NCBI GenBank assembly: GCA_036186865.1
Contig: AP025074.1
Span: forward strand, 13,651,489 to 13,715,488
Direction of reading: 5' to 3'
Source: Eustoma russellianum
Lineage: Eukaryota; Streptophyta; Magnoliopsida; Gentianales; Gentianaceae
DNA: 64,000 nt
The notes beneath the pieces were generated by a model. That model had not been told where the DNA came from. It was given only the letters and a program-made list of their open reading frames with translations, and did not search any database. The position numbers were made by a program, and so were the translations under genes. Shown here piece after piece: positions 23,942 to 36,702 of the stretch; positions within the stretch are counted from its first letter, which is position 1; each line of letters begins with the position of its first letter.

Positions 23942-24473
23942 ACAGAATACACCTAAGAAATGCATGTATCTTTCATCATGTTTCTTCTATAGCATACAAA
24001 ACACATCTCGTTTTGGCAAATCAAAACACAAAATAAAAATCTTAAAAAAATAGAGAGGAAAATTTTTGTTTTTCTGCCATTTCCATTGAGAGTCTACCCT
24101 CTCAACTCGAGGTGTTGAATCGAAATATAGTAGAAAATCGATGGTACTGTTAATCGCCAATGTTGAACCTGAATATGTCAGAAGATCGGTTGTGTTGTTA
24201 ATCGCCGTGAAATGCATATCAGATTATTCAGATTCAGAAATCAAATCTTGTAGATATTATTTCTTCTTATATAGTAAAGGGAAACTAAATTTATTTGTGA
24301 TAGTGAATGTATTTAATTTTGTAGATATGATTTCCTTTTATATAGTAAAGCGAAACTAAATTTATTTCTGATAGTAAATATACTTAATACCACTATCCTA
24401 TATACGATTCTACAATTGATATAGAAGCAAGTTGATATTGTGTATATTATCAAACCATGTTCTCCATGTATTA
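23942..24473 (+). repeat. Direct repeat copy B (unclassified)
   Basis: Same-orientation homologue of 7504-8049. It has the same ~70-bp tandem subrepeat (24246-24390) and the same right end, where LINE-like coding sequence begins abruptly. The 143 bp between the Copia-2 TSD and this copy (23799-23941) is AT-rich with no feature. Confidence 0.75.
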
Positions 24474-24615
24474 CAAGCATATTTGCTTTTTGGAACTCCT
24501 GGGATGATGTCTGCCAACCAAAGGAAAAAGGGTAACTAGGTTTCTGCAATTTGCCTTTATTTGATCAGACCCTCTTAGCGAACAAGTGCTGTAGATTAAT
24601 ATCTAATATGCGGTC
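24474..24615 (+). pseudogene. LINE ORF2 fragment, part 1
   Basis: Translated on the plus strand this reads WDDVCQPKEKG, a stop, then LGF-NLPLF-QTLLANKC-RLIS. That is the segment after the RT domain of plant LINE ORF2 proteins (the WDxVCxPKxxGGLGFR block). It continues without loss into 29774 once Copia-4 is removed. The left end abuts repeat copy B, consistent with 5' truncation, the usual fate of LINE copies. Confidence 0.75.
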
Positions 24616-24853
24616 TGTTTGATATTGAAGAAAAACGTTTGATATTGAGGAAGAACGTTTGACATTGAAGAAAAAAAACTTTCTTGCTTTTGATTATGGG
24701 CACTAAGCCTGAATAAATAGGTATGAATAAATAGGTACAATACTGCAGTAACTTAGGCAGTAATTTAGAAGATTACAATCAATCAGGATCAATCATCCTA
24801 AATACACAATCAATCACTATTATTTGTTTTCTTATTTTACTGATATGCTAACA
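24616..24853 (-). repeat. 3' LTR of Copia-4
   Basis: Pairs with 29542-29768. The PPT complement follows directly at 24854-24867. Confidence 0.9.
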
Positions 24854-24865
24854 CTCCCCCTCAAG

Positions 24866-27800
24866 TTAAGTCGTAGGATCTTCAACGCTTAACTTGTCCA
24901 GTATATCCAGAAAACGTCCAATTGACACGACTTTGGTGAGTATATCAGCTAACTGATCTTCAGACTTTATGAACGGTAGACACACCTCATGTCCTTCAAG
25001 TTTTTCCTTTTTAAAATGCCTATCTACCTCCACATGTTTTGTTCGATCGTGTTGTACTAGATTTTCTGAGATTCTTATTGCAGCCTTATTATCGCACATC
25101 AATCTTGGTATCGTCTTCGGGTAGTATCCTACCTCTGCTAATATTTTCCTGATCCATAATATTTCAGCTAGTCCCCTAGCAATCCTTCGAAACTCAGCTT
25201 CGGCACTAGATAACGCCACCACTTTCTGCTTCTTGCTCTTCCAAGTGACAAGGTTTCCTCCGACTAAGGTAAAATATCCTGATGTTGACCTCCTGTCATT
25301 CGGATTTCAGGCCCAATCAGCATCTGTGTAAACCAATACCTCAAGATGACCATGTCTTCGGAAAACTTCCGCTCTTCCCGGAGATCCTTTGAGATACCGT
25401 ACAATCGATATCACTGCCTCTGTATGCTGTTTTTGTGGTTGGTGCATGAACTGACTTACCACTCCGACAGAATAAGCTATGTCAGGTCGTGCATGTGATA
25501 GATAGATCAATTTCTCAACCAGTTGTTGCTATCGTGATTTGTCAGCCGGTTTTGCCCCTGGATCCATCCTTAAGCCATGGTTCATCACCATCAGTGTCTC
25601 AACAGGTTTACAGTCTATCATCCCTGTTTCCGTCAGAAGATCAAGAACATACTTCCTTTGTGATAAAAATATTCCCGCTTTGGATCGGAGAACCTCAATA
25701 CCAAGGAAATACTTTAGTACTCCTAGGTCCTTCATCTCAAACTCTTGAGACAATTTTTGATTTAGGATGATGATTTCTTCTTTGTCATTGCCAGTAATAA
25801 TCATGTCATCTACATATATACTAGACAAATAATCCGTGTCTGTTTCCTTTTTAAGAACAGTGTGTGGTCTGCGTTGCTCTAGTGATAACCATACTTCTTC
25901 ATAGTCATAGTAAATCTTCCGAACCAGGCTCATGGAGACTGTTTTAGTCCATAGAGGGCCTTCCGTGGACGACACATTTCTCCTGGTTTGAATGCGGCTG
26001 AAAAACCTAGTGGTGGCTCCATATACACTTCTTCTTCCAGATCCCCATGTAGGAATGCATTCTTAACATCCAACTGGTACAAGGGCCATTCGAGGTTTGC
26101 TACTACTGAGAACAACACTCTAATTGTGTCATTTTTTGCCACTGGAGAGAATGTCTCAGAGTAGTCTATACTATCTATGTGTAACCTTTTTCTACCAATA
26201 TTGCTTTGTACCTTTCCACTGTTCCATCTGCTTGATGTTTGATGGTAAAGACCCAGCGACATCCAACGGGTTTCTTTACTGGGGTTACTATGCATTTTTC
26301 CAATGTTCCGTTCTATTCAAAGGCATCCATCTCGACTTGCATTGCCTCCCACCATTATGGATGTTTCTGTGCTTCTGCAACCGTTCGAGGAATCTGGATC
26401 GTATAAAGCGATGTTTGGAAGCTTAGGGTGGTTTCAGACAGACGGTTCTGGCTTCCCCTGACCGCGTATCTAGAGCCCCTGGAGACGTAGTCAGGATCAT
26501 ATCTGGTTGGGGGTAGTCCTCTATTTTTTCATGGTGGAAGAATATACATGTATTATGTAGGCTCAACAATCTGGTTAGAGGGTTCATGATATGATTTTGT
26601 AGGTAACTCGGATTCTAAGGACGTAGAGGGTTCAGTGAATGTACTTACCGGTGGATGTTCGGCCGGAGTAGAAGACTAGTCATGACTGGACGAAGTGAGC
26701 TTTACTTTGTCACCTAGAGACGGTACGATGGCTTGTCCTACTCTCTCTGCTGGAATAACTTTGGATAGGACTGGTTTATGCAACCACCGGAGTGAATCAT
26801 ACTGAATATCATACCCCAGAGACCGAGGTGTGGGTTGAAAATAGTATTCTGACTTAAGGAATTTGCAGTCCATGATGGTATAAAGTCGTCGAGTCTTCAT
26901 AACATCTGTACCCTTTTTTATTTAACCATACCCTACAAACACACACATGATCACACAGGGGTCTAGCTTCGATCGTTGGGACTTTGGGATATGAACATAA
27001 ACCGTGCTTTCAAAGGTTAGGGGGGAAGTGTGAGGTGAAGTGGAACATGGTGGTATGTAGCAAGTAAAGCCAATGGTGTTTGTTTTTCAAGTATCTTCGT
27101 AGGTAGGCGGTTGACCAGATATGTTGTAGTGGCAACTGCCTTAGGCCAGTAAGAGGCTGGAACATGAGATTCAAGCAGCAGGGATCATGTTATTTCAAGA
27201 AGAATACGATTCTTACATTCAGCAACCCGGTTCTGTTGAGGGGTATCTGGATATGTGGTTTGATGTATGAGGCCTTGGTTACAGCAGAAGTACTGGAGTG
27301 CTTGTTTACATATTCGCGACCGTTATCAGTGTTGTGTTTGGTATTGTGTAGAGATCATATGGTAAAATGTGACAAATTTATCAAAGACCTCAGATTTATG
27401 CTTCAGAAAATAAACCCAAGTCATACGGGTGCAATCATCAACAAATAATAAAAAAATACGAGAAACCATTAGGACTTTTGGATAGAATACATATATCACA
27501 AGGTAAAGATGAATACTAGTTAAAGATATGGGGAAGTAATTCCTTTAAGTACCCCAGAGACTGATGTCTAAGGTGGCGGTGCCACAGCCAGGCCTGCTGG
27601 TCTAACGTTCCATGAGTAAGCTCTGTCGTGCCGTGTTGGTCCACCTCGTCAACAGAGTAAAGTTCCTCACGTTCAGAACCACGCCGAAGAATATGCCCCG
27701 TCCGAATATCCTGCAAGAGACAAAAAGTGGGGTGAATCAATACAGTACAATTTAATTCTTTCGTGAGGTGACTAATGGATAACAGTTTGTGTGAAAGCGC

Positions 27801-27990
27801 AGGACATAAAGACAATTATTAAGTTTGATTGAAGGAGACAAATTAATACTGCCTGTCCCTTGTATCGATGAGCATCTGCCATTGGCTGTGCGAATAAATT
27901 CTTTTGTAGGTGGAGAGAGATGGTGAAAGTCACGGATATCATAGGACATCGTATCAGTAGCACCACAGTCAAAATAGCCAGGTGGAGTGG
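24866..27990 (-). pseudogene. Copia-4 pol remnant (PR-IN-RT-RH)
   Basis: On the minus strand from high to low coordinate: protease (Y-F-D-C-G-A-type, then SYDIRDFHHLSPP, near 27970-27900); GAG-pre-integrase WLWHRHLRHQSLGYLKELLP (about 27550-27610); a badly worn integrase core (26900-27500); RT with YSETFSPVAKNDTIRVLFS (about 26130) and the catalytic YVDDMIITGND (about 25785-25815); RT tail MIYLSHARPDIAYS (25450-25510); RNase H with VALSSAEAEFRRIARG and VQHDRTKHVEVDRHF (24866-25222). Several frameshifts and stops are present; the YVDD box and RNase H motifs survive. Confidence 0.85.
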
Positions 27991-27999
27991 TTGATTGGA

Positions 28000-29446
28000 T
28001 TAATTTTGAGGGACAATTGGGCTGTGGATTGTGGTTTATACAATGGTGGTTTAAATGGAAGTGGGCCGCTAGGGGGCTTTAAACTGAGGTCCGGGTTAAA
28101 GGCTGTTGGCAGGCCAGGCCCTTGAGATACCAGGTTAGAAGAGGGCTTTCCCCTGTGCTGCCGAGTTTGCCCATGCACATATTGCAAAATATCCAAAACA
28201 TCCCTGCTTAATGTATAACTATTAATGGAGGGACTTGGGGGTAATTTTGCCCCAAGCCCTCCTTCTTTAACATTACCCGTCACTTCTAGAGAATTCTGGG
28301 GCTGGCGGTCATTGTTGGTCATCCCTCTAAATGCTTCGCTGTCTTCTTGGCTGGTGTCTGCGCTGGCGACTGCTTTGTTGCCTGTGGCTCTATCTCTTCT
28401 CTTCCCTTTTTTTTCTGGCGTTCGGCCACCACTACGGATAACCAATTAATTAAAAACACCTTTTGCAGTGTGCCTGCTGCCTCCGCACTAAGTGCACCTA
28501 AGGTGGCTTTTTTCATCCTCCTGGCGGGATGATGACGTTGGGGGAGTATTTCTCCCCTGCTCTAACCGTCCTCCATGCTCTGTCCATTCTCCATGCTCTG
28601 TCCGTCCTCCACGCTCATGCTTTGTCCAGGTTTCCTTTTTTCTGTTTGGTTGGTTTGTGAAATTAACCCACTGCCAAGGCCAGAAGGGTTAGATGGCTCT
28701 CTTTCGTCTCTTAATATTTCTCTCCAGTGGGATTCCCTCCCGATCTGAGAATATGCCTCTTCAATGGTGGGTAAGGGGTTCGGTTGTAAAATATCTCTTT
28801 TCTCGTCATCGTATTCATTGATGATTGCATGCAAAAACTGATAGAGTCGATTTTGTCATCGGATTTGATTGTATATGATCATATCCGCTGGACACTGCAT
28901 CGAGTTTGGCATCCTCCTGCCAATCTCCTTCTATACTGACTGCAGCTGGCTATAGATTCTTTCTAGTGACTGTGTTCCTTGCTTCAAGCTTTTTGCTTTT
29001 ACAGTCAAGTCATATATTTGGAGCAGATCTTTACCACTATTATATGTGGATTCGATTCCTTTCTAGAGATCCCATGCGCTCGGATAGTCAATATACTGAA
29101 TGACTATGTCAAGTTCAATATTCTCCAGGATCCATGTGAGAACAATGGAGTCTGACTGCCTCCATTGTTCATACTGCGGATCATTGGAGGGGGGTGCAGT
29201 GATGTGTCTGAGCCTCCCCCTCCCATCAATGGCAAGGCTTATTTTCCTTTCCCACATTCCATAGTTATGGTCGTTGAGTTTTTCAGTCAAAGTGAGTGAT
29301 GAACTGGATGAACTTTCTACTGGGTGTTGCTTAGGTGCCAATTGTTGCAGGAGTTCAAGCACCTGCCACAGATTCAAGGTTTCGGTCAGATGGTTGGTTG
29401 ATCCCTCAGGTTGAGATGTACTCGACTGGGATGTTTGGTCAGCCAT
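28000..29446 (-). pseudogene. Copia-4 gag remnant
   Basis: The start is the minus-strand ATG at 29444-29446. A Ser/Gln-rich N-terminus leads into LTEKLNDHNYGMWERKISLAI, a standard copia gag motif, and the frame holds to about 29063. Later pieces (28562-28834) show the DDEKRDILQPNPLPTIEEAYSQI region. The zinc knuckle near 28455-28500 has a stop in place of its third residue and has lost the last Cys. A Pro-rich tail follows down to 28000. Confidence 0.78.
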
Positions 29447-29529
29447 GGAGAAAGGTTACAGGTTTATGTGTGTTTTTTTGGGCTATAGGATGAGCCTTTG
29501 TATTTCACCACTTTAGGGATGGAATACTA

Positions 29530-29541
29530 GCTCTGATATCA
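29530..29541 (-). promoter_or_regulatory. Primer-binding site of Copia-4
   Basis: The plus strand gctctgatatca is the complement of TGATATCAGAGC, one base different from the standard initiator-Met site. Confidence 0.8.
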
Positions 29542-29768
29542 TGTTTTATATTGAAGAAAAACATTTGATATTGAGGAAGAACGTTTGACATTGAAGGAAA
29601 AAAATTTCTTTCTTGCTTTTGATTACAGGCACTAAGCCTGAATAAATAGGTACAATGCTGCAGTAACTTAGGCAGTAATTTGGGAGATTACAATTAATCA
29701 GGATCAATCGTCCTAAATACACAATCAATCACTATTATTTGTTTCCTTATTTTACGGATATGCTTACA
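29542..29768 (-). repeat. 5' LTR of Copia-4
   Basis: Pairs with 24616-24853. It ends gcttaca and is followed by cgatc. Confidence 0.9.
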
Positions 29769-30292
29769 CGATCATTGGTTGCTAGTGTGCTCCAAGCCAA
29801 ATATTTTCCATCTTGAAGATTTCTTGCGAGCTAGGTAGGGAGGACGTGTTCTTTTATGGCGTAAAGACATTCTAATAACGGGTTCCTATGGCAAATAGGT
29901 GGCGGCCCGGAGGTGGAACACTTGGACTGGTGCTTGGATTCCATGGCCTTTTTCTTTCAAGCCGATTATACAGAGAGTGGAAGGGTGCCTGGTGGAAAGG
30001 TACGGAGCTTATTTCCACCGAGTCGAACACTTGGAATGTACAATGGCTCCAGCAGATTTTTCTCTCGTTTGAGTCAAATGTATGCAACCATATCTAAGAG
30101 TTACAAACACATAAAGGTGATGTTATAGAAGTAATACAGCACCTCTAAGTTGCTCATTCCCAAGGGATAGGCTGATCTGGCATTTTGACACGAACGGTGT
30201 TCATTTGGTAACATCCGGGTGTAAGATTGCTTTAGAAGACTCGCAGGGCCAACGGGATGAAGAGGCCTCTTCTATGGATAATGGTATATAAA
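29769..30292 (+). pseudogene. LINE ORF2 fragment, part 2
   Basis: Continues part 1: SLVASVLQAKYFPS, then FLWQIGGG, then a worn stretch, then FPRDRLIWHFDTNG and TSGCKIALE (about 30155-30240). DRLIWHxDxNGxxxVxSGYK is the zinc-binding RT-associated (zf-RVT) domain typical of plant LINE ORF2. Stops and shifts are present throughout. It is cut at 30292 by Copia-5 and resumes at 57214. Confidence 0.78.
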
Positions 30293-31725
30293 TTTTGGAA
30301 ATAATTCAAATCAGACAGATTGACTTCTGTACAGTAATGGCCGACCTGCCGAGCTCAGGGTACACTGGATAGATCTACTAAGTCAAGACAGTACAAATAG
30401 CGCATTTGAGTTTGCGTCCTGAACAGTCTGCCGACCTGCCAACTTGGACTTAGCAACACTTTAGAACCACTGTTCTGTGTTGTCAGCCTTCCAGCGGAGC
30501 TGAACTAGAGTTAGTCTGATCAGACAGATCAGATCAGTCCAGTCGGCGCAATTGTATTTGCGTTCTGGGCTGATCACCAACCTGCTGACCTCGGCACCTC
30601 AGCATAACAAACAAGAGTTGTACTCTCAACTGCTTCAGCCGAGCAAAGCTCGACACGGCAGAGCTGCAGAACTACAAATGTCTTCAGCCAAACAGCAGAG
30701 CTCAGCACAAATCCGAGCTTAGCACAGCAACACTGTATAACAACTATGTTGCGCTATCCCACAGACAGCTGAGCTCTGCTTTAGTAATAACCTTCACAGC
30801 TCTATTGAGCAGAGATCCGAGGTGATTCCAAGACTATGTCCTTAAGACATTATTGCTCCGGTATACTGTGTCCAACTAGAAGAGCAACTGTCTCCCAGGA
30901 TACAACGGAGGTCAATTCAGACGAGCGGCACTGCAGCGTTGAACTTTAAGAACCTATTAGATGTCCTGAACTTCTCGGTATACTGATGCCGAAAGTGTAT
31001 ATGAGGGAGAATATGTGCAGAAGGAGATTGCAGAGAGAGAAGAAGAAATTCGAATTTCTGAGTGTGTTCACAGAGGTCAAATCGGCCACTATTTATAGGA
31101 AAATTCTGAGGTCAGCAGTTAGAGTCAGTCCAATCTCAGCCATAGGATCAAAACCAGCTCGGCTTTAATCATTGGATCAGATAACCACACCAGGTCTGCC
31201 CTCAGCCATCAGATCAACTAAATGTTCAATCTGATCTGTCAGATTACAATAGTTTCAGATCAGCTCGGACAGTTAAATCTAAACAACTTTTCAAAATTTA
31301 ACATTAGTCTAATCTTAACAACCTGGAGAGTTTGAACGGAACAAACTGTTCTATGGCTGATAAGATCTGACCCGGTGCTACAAGACCCGGCATGCAGTCT
31401 GCAGCCCACAGTCCGGCCTATAGCCCAGTCCACAACCTGAACCTATCAGGTACACAACTCAGTCCGCTACCTGAGCCCACGCCCAGGTACGGGCCGAGCT
31501 GAGCTGACTCTTCCATTTATTTTGAGCAGTAATTTCTCATTCATCCAGTTTCGCAATTGAGTGATTCAAAAGCCTACAATTATCTATTCATCAAGTAGAT
31601 AATTAAGGACTCATTTGTTTCCACTTATCACTAGTGAAACTAATCATAATATTAGCTTCAAAGTATGTTGCTAACCACAGTTTGCAACTTGACCCACTTT
31701 CAATATCTTTCAATTTTCTCCAACA
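30293..31725 (-). repeat. 3' LTR of Copia-5
   Basis: Starts ttttgg where the partner has tgttgg, and ends tccaaca. The first half is crowded with AGCTCAGC/GCTGAGCT-type words. A TATA-like run sits in its purine-rich 3' half on the plus strand. It pairs with 48980-50119 plus 56972-57213. Confidence 0.9.
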
Positions 31726-34700
31726 ATCCCCCACATGAATGGGAATTAATGCATAGAGTTTATGCAGAATCTACTGAGAAGTCAGACAAGAAAATGTTGT
31801 ATCAGACAAGGTAGCTTTTGGCCTTGAACCTTTCTTAGTGAAATACTATCGGATCCACTCGGCTAATTAGTGAACTTAATGTCTTGAACTAACCAGCCTT
31901 TAGTGTGAACCTAGACAAGAGTACTCACACAACTTTTCCTTTAACACCTTTTGGTTCTCATGATTATGTTCGTTTCAACCATGAACTGCCTGGTTTCAGA
32001 AAGTCTGCTAGAGAACTTTGGCCTTACAAAATCCTCAAAGAAACAGCCACACTTCACACTTAGATAGGTGTTTCCTATCAAGAGTATTCTGCCATACTCC
32101 ACTTGATATCGTAAGATATAGGAACCATTAAAAGCCTCAGACCCTCATTCCTCTGTAGACAGCACGTTTATTTGACAGAATGGATAAGTGCTTACTGACC
32201 TTCATAACTTAGTTGTCCCATTGAACCAAGATTCTGGGATCTCCACTCAACAAAGTTGGGTTACCGTTACAAAGAATCATGCATTATAGGTTTTAGTCAC
32301 ATTCCATGTGTCAAAATTGACATCCGATCTCTAGGCAAGCCTTTTGTAAGCAGATCCGCAAGATTCTCCTTTCATTTTACACAATCAATGGAAATCACGC
32401 CATTCGAGATCAACTACTTAATGGTATTGTGTCTCCCACGCATGTGTCGAGACTTACCATTATAGATGCTGCTTTGTGCTCGTCCAATAGCCGACTGACT
32501 ATCATAGTATATGCTAATAAGAGCAATTGGCTTAGGCCAGCAGGGCACATCTTCCAGGAAATTCGAAAGCCATTCAGCTTCTTTCCCGGCCTTATCAAGT
32601 GCTATAAACTCCGCTTCCATTGCGGAACGAGCTATGCACGTTTGCTTCGTGGATTTCCACGACACAGCACCTCCAACAACAGTGAATAAATTTCCACTCG
32701 TGGATTTAGAATCCTTACTGCCAGATATCTAATTGGCATCACAATAGCCTTACAATACTGCTGGATATCTCGAGTAATGTAATCCAAGATTCATTGTATA
32801 CTTTAAGTATCTCATTACTCTACTCAGAGCATTCCAATGTTCCTTACTTGGATTACTGGTAAACCTACTCAATTTGTTTACCGAACACGCTAAGTTTGGT
32901 CTTGTACAATTCGTTATGTATATCAGACTTCCGATCACTTGTGAGTACTCCAATTGAGCCACTGGCTTGCCTCTGTTCTTCCTCAAGTGAGTACTTAAGT
33001 CAAGTAGAGTCTTCACTGGTTTCACATCAAGCATATTAAAACGTTTTAGAACAGATTCAATGTAATGAGTTTGTGACAACACAATTTCTTTCATTTATCC
33101 TAGAAATTTTAATTCCCAGAATAATGTTAGCAACTCACATATCCTTCATGTCAAAGTTCCTTTTTGACATCTTCTTTGTATTTAAGATGATATCCCGAGT
33201 ACTTTCCATGATTAACATGTCATCCACATAGAGACATACTATCACATATGCACTTTGTGTGTTCTTAATGTAGACACATTTGTCACACTCATTGATCCTG
33301 AAATCATTAGCTAACATACCTTGATCAAATCTCAAGTGCCACTCTTTGGGCGTTTGCTTAAGTCTATACAAGGACTTAACAAGTCTACAGACTTTCAACT
33401 CTTGTCTTGGAACCACAAACCCTTTCGGTTAGTCCATATAGATTTCTTCATTTAACTCACCATTTAGAAAAGCAGTCTTCACATCCATCTGGTGAATTTC
33501 CAGATTATAGACTGCAGCAATAGCAACTAGTATCCTTATAGAGGTGATCCTAGTTACTGGTGAGTAGGTGTAAAAAAAGTTAAAGACTTCCTCTTGTCGA
33601 TAGTCTTTAGCTACCAACCTGGCCTTGTACTTTTTGATAGACCCATCCTCTTTCAACTTCTTCTTAAAAATCCACTTGCATCCGAGTGGTTTACTTCCTG
33701 GTGGAAGATCAACCAATTCCCAAGTGAGATTCTAAAGAATCGAGTCTATCTCACTGTTGATTGCCTCTTTTCAGAATGGAGCTTCTGGAGTTGACATTGC
33801 CTCAAAAAAGCTCCTTGGCTCATTTTCTACCATATAGGTTAGAAAATCAAGACCAAGAGAAGTTGGTATTCTGGCACGTTTGCTTTGACGAATTTCCTCA
33901 TCACCTTGAGGAGTCGCATCACGCACTCGCTTACCAGCTCTTGTTTTTTCTTCTTGTTTCTTGTCTTTCCTTGGAAAGACATCCTCGAAGAACACTGCAT
34001 TCCTTGACTCCATGACAATGTTTCCATGTATGTCAAGAAGATTTGATTTGTGCACCAAAAAATGATATGCATTACAGTTCGTTGCATATCTGATGAAAAT
34101 GCAATCAACCGTTTTAGGCCCAATTTTAACTTGTCTTGGTTTATGTATAGCAGCATTAGCCAGGCACCCCCACACTTTCAAGTATTTGTAGCTAGTCTTG
34201 TAGCCTTTCCAAAGCTCAAACGGGGTTTCATCTGTCTGCTTGGATGGAATTCTATTCAAAATGACGTTAGCTGAGAGAACAGCTTCCCCCCACAAGTTTT
34301 GAGGTAATCCCGAACTTATCAACATAGCATTCATCATCTCTTTTAGAGTTTGGTTTTTGCATTCCGCAATATCATTCAATTAAGGTGTATATGGTGCAGC
34401 CGTTTCATGAATAATGCCATGTTCTAAGTAGAATTTGCTAAACGGTGCATCATATTCGCTACATCTATTACTACGAATTGCTTTAATTCGTTTGCTAAGT
34501 TGATTCTCAACTTCATTTTTATAGTCCTTGAAAGTATCAAGTGCCTCGTCTTTGCTACTTAGCAAATAGATATAACAATACATATTTGGCATTTCTCATT
34601 ATCAAATTTAAATTTGGCATCTTTGCTTCAATACATATTTGGCATTTCTCATTTCTATTGAAGGAAACGTCGCTCTTGCCATCTTCGCTTCAACACATAT

Positions 34701-34955
34701 TTGGCATTTCTCATTATCAAATTTAAATTTGGCAACAAGTCAAGATTAATCATACGTTGTAATGACTTATAATTCACATGTCCCAAACGAAAATACCATA
34801 AACAAGAAGATTCAAGCATGTAAGCAAAAGAGGAAGCATTCTCATTAGCCTCTGCGGGCAAATCTCTTTTGGGTACAATAGTGATGACATTCAATTTAAA
34901 CATCCTATTCGACAAGTACCCCTTCTCCAAATACATGCCATTTTTCGAAAGAATA
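31726..34955 (-). pseudogene. Copia-5 pol remnant (IN-RT-RH)
   Basis: On the minus strand from 34955 down: GAG-pre-integrase text MYLEKGYLSNRMFKLNV and LWYFRLGHVNYKSLQRM (34655-34936); integrase core around 34380-34592 with a stop before IAECKNQTLKEMMNAMLI (33771-34379); RT from 33716 (GCKWIFKKKLKEDG, ARLVAKDYRQ) with the catalytic YVDDMLIM near 33205-33230; RT tail 32750-33094; RNase H 32414-32665 (SWKSTKQTCIARSAMEAEFIALDKAG). Stops separate the pieces, but the key YVDD and RNase H motifs are present. The non-coding tail 31726-32250 leads to the PPT. Confidence 0.85.
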
Positions 34956-35825
34956 TGTTATACCCCGCACCCTCCGTAGAATAATTAAAGGATAAAAGGA
35001 AATTAAATGAGATCAATGGCAATTAATGGCAATGAATTAAGAATTAAATATCAGATTAAGTGGCATTTATTGAGAAATTAAATATTAGAATTAAGTAGTA
35101 TTTAAATTTAGAATTAAATGTTAGAATTTAAACATTTAAGATAAATGAGATAATAGGATACAATTTAGAAACTCCAGTTTCATCCCTACCCTTATCAAAA
35201 CTGACAGAACGTCAGTTTCTGATTCATTTTTCAGAAAACAATCGACGCTTTCCTCTCATCCTCTCCTTAGGCGATTTTTACCCTTTTTGCAACCCTAGGT
35301 GAAGGTTCTTCAAGGGAGCAATCCAATCCTTGTTTGTTCTTCGATTCTTCTACTAGTAATCAAAGGCAAGTAATCTACTTATGAGTTCCTACTATTTGCG
35401 AAATAAAAAGGCCTATTTTTGATATCAAAATGGATCACCATGCAGTAGTTTCTTTCCGTGAATCTATATATGATTTATGTGTTTTGGTTTTGAGATTTGG
35501 CCATTGTATGTTGAAAATAGTTTGTTGTTGTTGTTGATTTCATGAAATCTTGCAAGTCCCAATCTCTTGAACCCCTTTTTGTTGTTATTTGCGGTTGAAG
35601 AGAGGAAGAGTGAAAAGATGAGATTTTTGGGTTCGTTTTGATGGATGATTTGAGTTTTAGGCTTGAATCCTTGATTTGTATATGAAAGATTTTGTTTTGG
35701 TGAATTAAGTGTGGATTGATAGTGAGGATCAGACTTGGAATGGTTGGAAGGAAATCGGAAATCGATTGGGGTTCAGATCTGCAGTTTCTGCAGAAATCGC
35801 AGAATGAGAATGCTGGAAAACGATG

Positions 35826-36070
35826 ACATCGATCGATCGATGTTAGAGGCTGACGTACATCGATCGATCGATGTATAGCAGAGGGAGAGACTGATGTGCT
35901 TCAGTTGTACATGGATCGATCGACGTAGAGTGAGGGAGAGATCGATGTGTCCTGATGGACGTCGATCGATCAATGTGAGGAAACGACGTCACATCGATCG
36001 ATCGATGTCGGCTGAGTGAGAGATCGATGTGCTCTGATGGACGTGGATCGATCGACATCAGGGGCTGACG
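35826..36070 (+). repeat. CGATCGAT palindrome array in Tekay 5' LTR
   Basis: Six copies of an 18-bp palindrome at 31-55 bp spacing, including perfect ACATCGATCGATCGATGT and variants ending in CGACGT, separated by gagagatcgatgt-type spacers. The core and the spacer word are the same as in the Sirevirus LTR arrays. The second copy is at 43183-43440 in the 3' LTR. Confidence 0.92.
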
Positions 36071-36489
36071 TCCATCAGTTTTGTGGGAAAGTAAGGGAAG
36101 AAAGAGGGAAGCTAGGGGATCCTTTGGGTGACCTTAGGGACTTATTAGGACCTGATTGAGGTTAGTATAAGTCCTGGGAATACGACCTAGGATGATGAAT
36201 CAACGGTGTACTTCATGGGGTATTTGAATCGGACTTCAACGTGAATGATCTAAGGGGTTAAGGATGAACGTTTGAGGCTTCGATAAGGTTCAAATGGAAC
36301 GTGTGAGGAAGGTTTACTTCATTCCTTGTATATTTAGTATGAACGTTTTTGTGAGGAAGGCCTGAGCATGTGACGATACGTTTGAATGTGAGAATAGGAT
36401 TGAAGCCTGTGATTGAAGAACGTGTTTAAATGATGAGAAGTTGTGCATTTTTGCATCATGGCACTTGCATTGCATTATGATTTGATAAG

Positions 36490-36702
36490 AGCTGTGCCTC
36501 GGCACAGGGTATAAAGTTTGCGAAATGAGCTGTGATGCGTTACAGGGTATAAAGACAAGCTGTAACCATCACAGGGTATAAAGTGAGCTGTAATGTGACA
36601 CAGGGTATAAAGACAAGCTGTGGAACATTACAGGATATAAAGTTAAGTTGTGGTGCGTCACAAGGTATAAAGACAAGCTGTGGCCCATCTCAGGGTATAA
36701 AG
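36490..36702 (+). repeat. Seven-unit hairpin/TATA tandem array
   Basis: Seven units of about 30 bp. Each is built as CTGT-(6 to 9 bases)-ACAG followed by GGTATAAAG. The first unit forms a perfect stem, CTGTGCC-TC-GGCACAG. Each unit offers a TATA-like box behind a short hairpin. The array repeats at 46764-46976 in the 3' LTR. Confidence 0.9.

Larger units (their letters stand above)
24616..29768 (-). mobile_element. Copia-4: copia element in the LINE
   Basis: LTRs at 24616-24853 (238 bp) and 29542-29768 (227 bp) start TG and end CA. The flanks cggtc and cgatc are a TSD with one mismatch. The PPT complement (ctccccctcaagtt) follows the left LTR and a one-mismatch complement of the Met PBS precedes the right one, giving minus orientation. 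The protease has the same D-C-G-A-T-D-T-M signature as Copia-1 and RNase H is closely similar, so both belong to one lineage. The 11-bp length difference is a small tandem duplication in the left LTR (gaataaatagg). Confidence 0.92.
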
